From positions 1 through 64,000 of IMG/VR virus record IMGVR_UViG_3300032323_003610: 64,000 bases of DNA, one strand, 5' to 3'. Position numbers and translations under genes: made by a program. Position 1 is the first letter of the stretch. The number at the start of each line of letters is the position of its first letter. The notes beneath the pieces were generated by a model. It saw nothing but the letters and a program-made list of their open reading frames with translations, was not told the origin of the DNA and searched no databases. This stretch comes from a virus. Shown here in pieces: positions 48,179-55,986 of this stretch.

Positions 48179-48607
48179 TTAAATTTTGTTTTTGATGTGA
48201 CTACCGTGTATACGGCAAACTATCTGTCCGTTGTACCAGTCGTCTGATTCTAATACTCTATGATTGAATTGTTCTCTAGCTTCTACATAACTGCATTCTG
48301 CCTTTGATTTACAATAAAATAATATTTCTCTTGTGAAGTTGTCAGCGCCCAGCGCCAGTAGGTCTCGATTGAGTTGATCATTGCTGCCATAGTATAGTTG
48401 CCAGTCTGAATCAATTTTGCTTCTAATTTTTTTCTTTTTCTTGTTGCCGTTTTTTAATTTTATTACTTTGTATGAGGTTTTACTAAATTTTGCTAATTTT
48501 TTTCCAATGTACTTTCTTCCTGTTACCGTGTTTGTTATTAGGTAAACAAACCCTACACAGTCTTCGGGTAGTTGTTCAACGTGAGTGTTTTCGTACAACC
48601 ATATCAT
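48179..48607 (-). CDS. GIY-YIG endonuclease-like protein
   Basis: A 142-residue protein. FVYLITNTVTGRKYIGKKLA (residues 20-39) is a GIY-YIG motif with V-Y for GIY and KYIG for YIG. A Lys-rich loop (LKNGNKKKKKIRSK), LYYGSNDQLNRDLLALGADN and YVEAREQFNHRVLESDDWYN, with the catalytic Glu in EARE, follow. It could be a free-standing homing endonuclease (Seg-like) that spreads neighbouring accessory genes, fitting its position in the AT-rich island. No target site can be read from sequence. Confidence 0.8.
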   Translation of the reverse strand: MIWLYENTHVEQLPEDCVGFVYLITNTVTGRKYIGKKLAKFSKTSYKVIKLKNGNKKKKKIRSKIDSDWQLYYGSNDQLNRDLLALGADNFTREILFYCKSKAECSYVEAREQFNHRVLESDDWYNGQIVCRIHGSHIKNKI

Positions 48608-48631
48608 GGACTAGTAGTTATCGTCTGACCA

Positions 48632-49495
48632 TCAACTCAGTTGAATTTCGTATTGCCACTGGTCTTGAAATGCTGTAGTCTTGTTGCTAGTACAAACACT
48701 AGCACAGGTCTCATTTGGGTTATTTGTTTTCCATGTTTTTTTAACTTCACTAATGTTGGCTATGGGATTAACAATGCTGTTTCCTAACCAACAGCACGGA
48801 ATTCTGCGTCCGCGGGCATCGACATATTCGCTTTTTTCCGCTAGGGCCTGGCACTTAATTATACCAGTTTTGTTTTTGGGAACTTGCCAATCTATAGGTG
48901 CCTCCAGCCCGTTGACCATTGGGCGCTTACTGACCTTTGCCCTAAACCACTTGAATCCCATGGTTCTGGCCAATTGTTCGCAAGCACTGACCTGATGTTG
49001 ATTGTGTTTGTAAACAAGCATGTCCCAATGAGCATTACCATTCCCAGCAATAAATGCGGTTGCATTACTCATTAGCTTGCGCCAATCAACATTCCGCCTA
49101 TAAATGGCGTTGGTGTCCTCTAATCCATCGATACTAAACACACAATAATCTCTGGGCTGGTTAAATATCTGTGCCAGTTCGTGCCACCAGAATGTTGTTT
49201 GTATGGCACCATTGGTATTCATACCTAATACAATATTGGGATTTATTGTTCTAAAATATCTATACAAATCCAAGGTATATTTTCCAGCTGCTGGATCCCC
49301 ATAGTTCCCGCACATGAACACTTTTTGTAATTGTGTCAACTGCATCTCGGAATATAGATGTTGTATTTGTTCTACACGCAAGTGATGTTGTGCGGATTTA
49401 TTAAAATCTGTCCTGGTTTCTCTAGCACACAAAGGGCATGCAGCCTGGCACACATCTGTGGGCTCTAAGTGAAGGACCTTGGTTTTACTAGACAT
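48632..49495 (-). CDS. Radical SAM protein with SPASM-like C-terminus
   Basis: A 287-residue protein from the ATG at 49495 (MSSKTKVLHLEPTDVCQAAC). Cys16, Cys20 and Cys23 form the C-x3-C-x2-C cluster motif. MCGNYGDPAAGKYTLDLYRY corresponds to the GGEP region, followed by NTNGAIQTTFWWHEL and FSIDGLEDTNAIYRRNVDW. C-terminal Cys residues (IIKCQALAEK, IPCCWLGN, ETCASVCTS) suggest an auxiliary cluster of the SPASM or Twitch type. It overlaps the preceding radical-SAM gene by eight bases. The substrate is unknown; peptide or nucleoside modification is possible. Confidence 0.82.
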   Translation of the reverse strand: MSSKTKVLHLEPTDVCQAACPLCARETRTDFNKSAQHHLRVEQIQHLYSEMQLTQLQKVFMCGNYGDPAAGKYTLDLYRYFRTINPNIVLGMNTNGAIQTTFWWHELAQIFNQPRDYCVFSIDGLEDTNAIYRRNVDWRKLMSNATAFIAGNGNAHWDMLVYKHNQHQVSACEQLARTMGFKWFRAKVSKRPMVNGLEAPIDWQVPKNKTGIIKCQALAEKSEYVDARGRRIPCCWLGNSIVNPIANISEVKKTWKTNNPNETCASVCTSNKTTAFQDQWQYEIQLS

Positions 49496-50744
49496 TGATA
49501 TCTTTAATATTTTGGTCATAAAAAAATTGATCAATTTCGGGCCACAATCCACGCCAATTGGTGTTTCGCCGATGATCAAGTTGATCAAGGGTTAATTGTA
49601 GTTTTTTTAGCCTGGTCGGATCAATTTTACTAGCTAACAACAGGTTGACAAGTCCTAATAATTTATTTTTGTATAAATTATCTTGATCAGTTGCACAAAC
49701 AAAATTGTTTGCAATATCGTGTAGTTGTTGGGAAAAAAATTCAGAGCCAAATATTTCTGGATGTAAAGTAATTGAATTTTCTCCATCCACTACAAAATAA
49801 TCCTGCACAATAGAGGGATTAATTTTTTTCCAAGAAACAATTTTAGATTGAAACTCGTTTGTAGTTTTGATACTAAGTGAGGTCAACACCTGATGTATCG
49901 ATAACTTTAACCATTTGTGTTTAATTAGATATTCAAAGTTTTTTTCCCATTGATCCAATTTGATGCCATATCTAATAAACTCTTGTTGGGAGCCCCAGCA
50001 GTCAAGGCTGATATGTATATCTGCACGCTTGATTAATCTATTGATCAGTAGTTCTTCAACAGTTTCTACATACTGTTGTATTTTTTCTGTGGGAGCATTC
50101 AGGTTGGTATTAATAGAAATTTCCAAATTTGGATTGGCTTTCTCTTTTAAAAAATCTAATATTTTCCATAGATTTTTTTGTAACATTGGTTCACCGCCTT
50201 GAATAGCAAATCTGGTTAGATGTTGAATATTTTGATCTAACCAATTAAGATAGCGATTAAAATATTGATCGCTGTCAATTGACCTTGAAAAATAATTTAA
50301 GCCAAGTATAGTTGGTCCAAAATTTTTAAGCTCGTCGTTGATACGTGAACTAAAAAATGGTTGACAATATACACAAGCTAGATCACATGTGTTATCTAGA
50401 TACACTTCACAAAGACTAGGAATTACATAGTCGGACTCACCAAAATTAACAGGTTGTTGATCTGGTATTTGATTATGATACAACCGATCACTTAGCCCAT
50501 GTTGCTTCTCAACGTCGTGACAGTATTCACACCCCCGACCCGAGGGCCATTCTCCTTTTCGCATAAGGGCCCGATCTTCTAAAACCTTGGGCATATTATG
50601 AAAATTTTCAAATTGATCAAGGGGAACAAATTCTGAGTTAACTCGATGACACGAGCTAGATGTACCGGTATGAAATCTAAAAGTATTCCATCCCCACTTT
50701 AGCACACAAGCTGAATCATTTTGTATTGGAAATATTTTAGACAA
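49488..50744 (-). CDS. Twitch-type radical SAM protein
   Basis: A 418-residue protein starting at a TTG at 50744 (MSKIFPIQNDSACVLKWGWN) with AGAGG seven bases upstream. Cys120, Cys124 and Cys127 (NTCDLACVYCQPFF) form the radical-SAM cluster. RFAIQGGEPMLQKNLWKILD holds the GGEP motif, followed by LEISINTNLNAPTEKIQQYV and DIHISLDCWG. An N-terminal C-x-x-C site (GRGCEYCHDVEK near 72-75) adds a metal ligand. I know such 'twitch' radical-SAM proteins from T4-like marine phages, function unknown. It overlaps gp46 by eight bases, so it is co-translated with a recombination gene. Confidence 0.83.
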   Translation of the reverse strand: MSKIFPIQNDSACVLKWGWNTFRFHTGTSSSCHRVNSEFVPLDQFENFHNMPKVLEDRALMRKGEWPSGRGCEYCHDVEKQHGLSDRLYHNQIPDQQPVNFGESDYVIPSLCEVYLDNTCDLACVYCQPFFSSRINDELKNFGPTILGLNYFSRSIDSDQYFNRYLNWLDQNIQHLTRFAIQGGEPMLQKNLWKILDFLKEKANPNLEISINTNLNAPTEKIQQYVETVEELLINRLIKRADIHISLDCWGSQQEFIRYGIKLDQWEKNFEYLIKHKWLKLSIHQVLTSLSIKTTNEFQSKIVSWKKINPSIVQDYFVVDGENSITLHPEIFGSEFFSQQLHDIANNFVCATDQDNLYKNKLLGLVNLLLASKIDPTRLKKLQLTLDQLDHRRNTNWRGLWPEIDQFFYDQNIKDINV

Positions 50745-52500
50745 TATCTACCTCTGTATTGTAACTGGTAAAGCCGCCTTCTTTTACAACCTTGAGAATG
50801 TTTCCCACTCGTCCAGCCAATTCATCTCTGTGGCTGACCAGCCAGATACTCTTGTGGCGCTCGCGGCTCATGTGTTTCAACAAGCCCAGCGCATTTTCAA
50901 CACCTGCGGTATCTAGGCCATTGTCGATCATTTCGTCAATGAACAAGAGATTGATGGGCTGATATAAACTTTCAAACACATCGCGGAATGCCCAGCTCAT
51001 GCTGAGAATCAATCGGTTGCGTTCACCACGACTTAAATTGTCAAAGTCCAGTTCACGTCCCAGTTCCTCGATGCTGACTGTGAGATCGTTCTGGAATACC
51101 ACTGTGTGTGGCAAGCCCACACGATCCAAGTAGTGGGTCAGTCTGGTATTGAGATAGCTCAAATTCTGTTCAATGATCTTTTTGCGTATAAAGCTGTCCT
51201 TGCTGGTCAACAGCTTGAGTAAAAAGTCCTGGTGTTCCTGCAAGCGAGTCAAGTTGTTGAGAGTGTCATAGGAGATTTCCTGTAAGGCCGCACCAGTCAT
51301 TTCTTCAATCTGCTCGCTGTAGGGATCTGTTTCCGCAGATTTGTCTGCAATTTGTTTTTCTAAATTGGTCAGGGTGGCCTGGTGATGCACAGCATCTGCT
51401 TCGTTGTCATAAAACATTGTGGGCGGCTTGCCTAGCGTGCCCAAGGAGGCGTGGGTAGCCTCCAGTTCTGATAACAGGGTGCTAAATTCTGTGCCACTCG
51501 CTCGCGCCGTTGCCAGATCTGCCTGCTTGCTTTCCATAACCTGTTGGTGCTTACTGTCGTGGAAGGCTTGCCCACACGTATGACATTCATGGTTCTCGAG
51601 CGTTTCAATTTCTTTTGATAGTTTTGCCGCCAACTTTTCCTCCCGGCCGATGTCCAATTTGACTCGCGAGATCTGACTTGATAGTTCGTTGATATCCTTG
51701 CGTTTTTGATCCCATGCCTTATGATCCTTGTGCGCCCGTATCTCTGCCTCAATCTGTATATTCTGTAGCGACTTGAGGGCTTTCTCAAGTTCCGTGATAT
51801 CTTCCGCATGTTTGGTAGTCCATAGGGTTTGTCTACGCTTCAGTGATTCGATCTGTTCTTCGATGCGTTTATTGGCCTCTTGAACAGCACGAATACGGAA
51901 TTCTTCTTGTGTAATGCCTTCCTTGGTAGATCTGTTGTGTTCTTTGATCCGGTCAGCACGTTCACTCAGCATGGTAATGCCCAGCAACTGTTCAATGATG
52001 GCACGCTGGTCGTTGGCTTTGAGACTCAAGAATGGCTCGGTATAAGTGTTAAGTGCCAAAATATGTTTGAACATTTCGTGGCTGAGTCCGAGAATATGTT
52101 CAATGGCATCCTGTGTTTCTCTTGAGTCGCCCTGTGCTTCGTCTGTGGCTGTTTGTTCTGCATTGTTGACGTAGAATTTCAACACATTGGGCTTGCGACC
52201 ACGCTCGATCTTGTAGGACTGTGTGCCCACGGCAAAATCCAAACTCACCAACATGTTCTTGCTGTTGGTCTTGTTGACCAGATTGTCCTTGCGTATGTTG
52301 CTGAGTGCTTGTCCGTACAAGGCATAGCTGAGAGCATTGATGATTGTGGTCTTGCCTGTGCCGTTTCTGCTTCCGTCACCGCCCAGATCCAGATTCTCTC
52401 CTAGGACCAGGGTAAGATCCTGTCTATCAAAATCAATACCTTGAGTGGCATTGCCCACACTCATAAAATTTTTTACTGTTAAATTTTTAATTTGGATCAT
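50737..52500 (-). CDS. 46: Recombination nuclease ATPase subunit gp46 (SbcC/Rad50-like)
   Basis: A 587-residue protein. Walker A (GSRNGTGKTTI) is at residues 43-53. Long coiled coils flank a zinc hook with CHTCG near residue 310. The ABC signature (NLSRGERNRLILSMSW) and Walker B (INLLFIDEMIDNG) lie near the C-terminus. With gp47 it processes DNA ends for recombination-dependent replication. In T4 the two genes are adjacent; here two other genes separate them. A TATAAT with extended TGC lies five bases before the ATG, within a GCTAT/ATAGC inverted repeat. Confidence 0.94.
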   Translation of the reverse strand: MIQIKNLTVKNFMSVGNATQGIDFDRQDLTLVLGENLDLGGDGSRNGTGKTTIINALSYALYGQALSNIRKDNLVNKTNSKNMLVSLDFAVGTQSYKIERGRKPNVLKFYVNNAEQTATDEAQGDSRETQDAIEHILGLSHEMFKHILALNTYTEPFLSLKANDQRAIIEQLLGITMLSERADRIKEHNRSTKEGITQEEFRIRAVQEANKRIEEQIESLKRRQTLWTTKHAEDITELEKALKSLQNIQIEAEIRAHKDHKAWDQKRKDINELSSQISRVKLDIGREEKLAAKLSKEIETLENHECHTCGQAFHDSKHQQVMESKQADLATARASGTEFSTLLSELEATHASLGTLGKPPTMFYDNEADAVHHQATLTNLEKQIADKSAETDPYSEQIEEMTGAALQEISYDTLNNLTRLQEHQDFLLKLLTSKDSFIRKKIIEQNLSYLNTRLTHYLDRVGLPHTVVFQNDLTVSIEELGRELDFDNLSRGERNRLILSMSWAFRDVFESLYQPINLLFIDEMIDNGLDTAGVENALGLLKHMSRERHKSIWLVSHRDELAGRVGNILKVVKEGGFTSYNTEVDIV

Positions 52501-52502
52501 GT

Positions 52503-52514
52503 GCTATTATAGCA
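52503..52514 (-). promoter_or_regulatory. Extended -10 promoter before gp46
   Basis: TGCTATAAT on the minus strand (TATAAT at 52506-52511), five bases from the ATG at 52500. It is part of an inverted repeat (TGCTA...TAGCA). No clear -35 box. It would let gp46 be transcribed independently of the two genes inserted upstream. Confidence 0.55.
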
Positions 52515-53453
52515 TTAATCGATTGAAATGTTGTGTCTTTTGACAAGATCCCGATAAACTTGAGTCTCAGATGACACAGTTCTGTCAAGTTCTTGTAAAC
52601 TAACATTCCATGGGTTATAGTTTAGTGTTTTCATTGTTGCTTGTACCTCGGGGGACCTAAGTGCGACTCTGATATCTCTTTCCAGTATTGTTGCAACATC
52701 GTTGGGCACACCTTTGTTAATAAAAAATGAAATCCATGCGGTGGTATATCTAAATTGGTTGTGTGTCAGTTCTGTCAGGGTTGGTACATCTGGATAGCTT
52801 GGGTGCCGAGTAGGACCGGCATACGCAACATATTTGATCTTGTTCGCTTGTTCCATCTTGGACGACGAAGCAATAGTCGAATACCCAAACAACACATCTT
52901 GATTGCTAACATCAATGAACCATTGGTTGAAATCTCTATACGGAACATGGGTCAATTTGATTTTGTAAAAGTCACCGAGTTCTAGTCCAGCCATGTGCCC
53001 GGTACTGCCAACACTCCACGAACCAAAGGTAGAACTGTTTCCCAGTTTGTACCTAAACTCATGAAAGTTTTTTGTTTTGGGCGAAGTAAACAACATCAAG
53101 TGATTCAAGGTAACAGGGGCCAGGGGCCGGATGTTTTTGATAATTTCTGTGTTTTTGTAAAGAATCGGATATGACACCACATTGCTATCGCTGTAATACA
53201 AACTGTAACCATTTGCTGGTTCTTTGTTGTAGGCCAGTAACCCAACGCTGCCGCCACCGCCTGGCCGATTGTCAACAACTACCGGAACATTCCAGTTTTT
53301 ACTCAATTGCTCTGAAATTTGTCGCAACAAATTGTCGGGTCCAGAACCTACCGGAAGAGAAGTGATAATTTTCACTGGTTTGTCTGGAAAGGTAGATGCA
53401 TGGCTCAGGCATGTGCCTGCCAATAAAATTAGTGTAAGTAATATTTTTTTCAT
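52515..53453 (-). CDS. Periplasmic solute-binding protein, Bug/TctC family
   Basis: A 312-residue protein. Residues 1-19 (MKKILLTLILLAGTCLSHA) form a signal peptide, followed by STFPDKPVKIITSLPVGSGP, NVPVVVDNRPGGGGSVGLLA and YNKEPANGYSLYYSD, the family's opening pattern (YP-x-KPV-x-x-I-x-P, VVV-x-N-x-PGAGG, P-x-DGYTL). DNRPGGGGSVG and KVPYRDFNQWF match the ligand-binding turns. In bacteria these proteins feed tripartite tricarboxylate transporters with organic acids. It overlaps the previous gene by four bases. A solute-binding protein of this family in a phage is unusual. Likely acquired from a betaproteobacterial host. Confidence 0.88.
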   Translation of the reverse strand: MKKILLTLILLAGTCLSHASTFPDKPVKIITSLPVGSGPDNLLRQISEQLSKNWNVPVVVDNRPGGGGSVGLLAYNKEPANGYSLYYSDSNVVSYPILYKNTEIIKNIRPLAPVTLNHLMLFTSPKTKNFHEFRYKLGNSSTFGSWSVGSTGHMAGLELGDFYKIKLTHVPYRDFNQWFIDVSNQDVLFGYSTIASSSKMEQANKIKYVAYAGPTRHPSYPDVPTLTELTHNQFRYTTAWISFFINKGVPNDVATILERDIRVALRSPEVQATMKTLNYNPWNVSLQELDRTVSSETQVYRDLVKRHNISID

Positions 53454-54931
53454 TTGTTTTTCTCTCTAAAGTAATTTCTCAACGCAGGTTGATCCAGCTT
53501 GAACCCATTGCTGTATGTGTCTTTTTGCAGATAGTCAAAATCTGTAAATTTGATTTCGAGTTTGTTGTACATGTTCGAATTCACATCATCAAAATCAATC
53601 TTGCCTTGCCATACGATCAGATAAAGATTTTGATAGTGCGGATCCATACATATATCAAACTCTCCATCAAATACTTCCTTGACGGTTTCAATCACATTGG
53701 CCAGTTTGAATTCAACATGATCGATTCTGTAGAAATTGTCTCGGCCCAGGTGATAAAAACCGGTTTCTACCGAACCTTCAAATTTATCGTCTAACTGTTT
53801 AATGTCATCATACCATTCGGGGCATGCTACACTTAATGTTTGTCCATCTAAAAAATATTCAAACGCATTGTCTGGCGGATAACCTACAAAATTTTCTTTG
53901 TAAGTATTAACATCTTCGTTGGGTGTTATATGCTTCATCAACACCGGAGACATGGTTTCTGTAGTTCCAAGTATTGCTATTATCTTTGTGGCGTTTGTTT
54001 GTTTTACATAGTTCAAGTATTTTTTAGGAACATATTGTCCACCGATGATCATGTTGAACTCGTGCTCAAATTTGATTTGATTGGCAATCATATACTCCAT
54101 GACTTTTTCCATGATGAATCGAGCCGAAAACGCAATCTGATTGATCTGATTGTCTCTAATGTATCCTACAAATTTTTCTAATTGGTCTTGTGTGATTTTG
54201 TTTGAAATTGCGATGCTGTAATGATTTTCAATTTTGTGCAAGGCCGGCATAAAAAAGTCTGTCAGCACAAAAGGATGATGCATATTTCTAGTATGACATG
54301 CATGATCGTCACTGGAAAAACCATACACAGACACATTTCTTTCTGCATTTCTATACAATTGACAGTGTGTGTAAGGCACTAGTTTTGGTTTTCCTGTGCT
54401 GCCACTGGTTGTTGTGATGGTTGCAATATCGTCTGGTTTGGCAAACACCGTGGTCAATAGCTGTTCATACACAGCGTGATCTTTGATTTCATAGTCATAA
54501 AACACCTGCTTGAAAATAACAGTCTTTCCATAATACCGGGCCAGGGCGACCAACAGTTCAGATTCTTCGGCCTGCTCATCTAAGATAAACAGGTCAATGT
54601 CACCATACACTGCAACAATCTCGTCCATTTTATCGGTTCTACCACTGGTGGTAGCAGGCATGTCTGGACTGATGACCAATCTTGCTCCTAACTCCAAAAC
54701 AGCTAAAAATAATGTGCAATAACTAAACCTAATGGTTCGGTCATACAAGACCACAGTGCTACCAGGACGAATTCCATAGCCTTCGTACAGTATGGTTTTC
54801 CAGTAGGTGATGTCCTCCACACAATTTTGATAGTTCTTTGTGGGCAACTCAGGGCCATCGTAGAATTTTATATTTTTTGGTAGAAAATTTCTACTAATAA
54901 TTTCGTCGGGTTTGGGCATAGGTGTAATCAT
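53450..54931 (-). CDS. ANL-superfamily adenylating enzyme
   Basis: A 493-residue protein of the acyl-CoA synthetase / NRPS adenylation type. The P-loop TTTSGSTGKPKLVPYTH is at ~173-189 and the A5-type GTTETMSPVL near 319. The A8-like GRDNFYRIDHVEF lies near 405-417, and the catalytic-lysine region NGFKLDQPALR at 475-485 places K478 where the A10 Lys is expected. It would activate a carboxylic acid as an acyl-adenylate, then transfer it to CoA or another acceptor. The acid is unknown. It overlaps gp47 and the solute-binding gene by four bases each, so all are translated in series. Confidence 0.87.
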   Translation of the reverse strand: MITPMPKPDEIISRNFLPKNIKFYDGPELPTKNYQNCVEDITYWKTILYEGYGIRPGSTVVLYDRTIRFSYCTLFLAVLELGARLVISPDMPATTSGRTDKMDEIVAVYGDIDLFILDEQAEESELLVALARYYGKTVIFKQVFYDYEIKDHAVYEQLLTTVFAKPDDIATITTTSGSTGKPKLVPYTHCQLYRNAERNVSVYGFSSDDHACHTRNMHHPFVLTDFFMPALHKIENHYSIAISNKITQDQLEKFVGYIRDNQINQIAFSARFIMEKVMEYMIANQIKFEHEFNMIIGGQYVPKKYLNYVKQTNATKIIAILGTTETMSPVLMKHITPNEDVNTYKENFVGYPPDNAFEYFLDGQTLSVACPEWYDDIKQLDDKFEGSVETGFYHLGRDNFYRIDHVEFKLANVIETVKEVFDGEFDICMDPHYQNLYLIVWQGKIDFDDVNSNMYNKLEIKFTDFDYLQKDTYSNGFKLDQPALRNYFREKNK

Positions 54932-55941
54932 AAATTTTGATAGATTTGTAATAGTAATTTTGGATCGTAAAACTCTGAAGAGATGTTTGTGATTTGATCC
55001 GTGACAATTTGATCTACGGATTCAAATCGAACTTCTCCTGGTGCCATATCTGTGTCCACAGAATTATTTTTTACTGGAATCAAGGCCATTTCACGCAAAC
55101 TGTAATCCTTGACAAAGGTATCCTTGATAAAATTTGCCTCTTCATAACTGATATCAATGTCCAATTCTACACGCACATGCATGTTGGGAACTAATATATT
55201 GGATGCGTTATCAATTACTTGGCTTAGTTTAAGCACACGATACAACGGTTGACCTGGCCAGGCATGATATTCTGGTTCGCTACCCCACTCTAATATCATC
55301 ATACCGCGAGCATCATCGCCCGCATCGGCAAAGTTGTGCGGAAAACAATTGCCAATATAGTTGATGTTTTTTTTCTGTTGCCGTAAATGAAAATGCCCAG
55401 AAAATACCTTGTCGACCCCGCCAAAACTATCAACTCCAACTTCGCCGTGATCTGGCATTTCTACCATGGCATTCATTTTGAAATGTGGCAACTCAAAATG
55501 CCCAAACATATACTTAGCTGACATTTTGGGAATTTTTTTATGATCGTCTCCGACCAGCCAGGGCGCGATTACCACATCACCATCCGAAAACCAGTCGTTG
55601 ACAATCTGTATATTAGGAATGTGTTTGGCCCACTCAGTTGAGTAGATATCACGTTTATCACGATAATATAAGTCGTGATTGCCAGGAATAAAATAAAATC
55701 TATCAAATGCTGCTGATAATTTTTCTAGGCTACGCAAACTATACTGTAGAGTCTGCATGTTTATGGCCGCTCGTTGATGACTCCAGTCGCCCAGGAACAT
55801 GCCGGTTTCGCAACCGTTCTGTTTGGCTGTAGCTATAAACCAGTCAATAAAATCGCTACAGTCTTGATTATGCACAAGACTGTTGGATTTTAAACCAAAG
55901 TGAATATCGGTACATACTGCTACTTTTTTAAATAGGCTCAT
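54928..55941 (-). CDS. 47: Recombination nuclease subunit gp47 (SbcD/Mre11-like)
   Basis: A 337-residue calcineurin-like phosphoesterase. Metal-binding motifs are in order: DIH at 12-14, GDWSH at 51-55, GNHD at 87-90, GHFE at 147-150 and SGHFH at 181-185. It is the nuclease partner of gp46. A sigma70-like promoter (TTGTAA at 55972-55977, 17 bases, TATACT at 55949-55954) is seven bases from the ATG, giving a nearly leaderless early transcript that should run on into the ANL and solute-binding genes. Confidence 0.95.
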   Translation of the reverse strand: MSLFKKVAVCTDIHFGLKSNSLVHNQDCSDFIDWFIATAKQNGCETGMFLGDWSHQRAAINMQTLQYSLRSLEKLSAAFDRFYFIPGNHDLYYRDKRDIYSTEWAKHIPNIQIVNDWFSDGDVVIAPWLVGDDHKKIPKMSAKYMFGHFELPHFKMNAMVEMPDHGEVGVDSFGGVDKVFSGHFHLRQQKKNINYIGNCFPHNFADAGDDARGMMILEWGSEPEYHAWPGQPLYRVLKLSQVIDNASNILVPNMHVRVELDIDISYEEANFIKDTFVKDYSLREMALIPVKNNSVDTDMAPGEVRFESVDQIVTDQITNISSEFYDPKLLLQIYQNL

Positions 55942-55948
55942 AGCTACT

Positions 55949-55977
55949 AGTATACACTACAGATTTGTGTTTTACAA
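55949..55977 (-). promoter_or_regulatory. Sigma70-type early promoter of gp47
   Basis: TTGTAA (55972-55977), 17-base spacer, TATACT (55949-55954), then seven bases to the ATG at 55941. Confidence 0.65.
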
Positions 55978-55986
55978 CCGGTCTGG

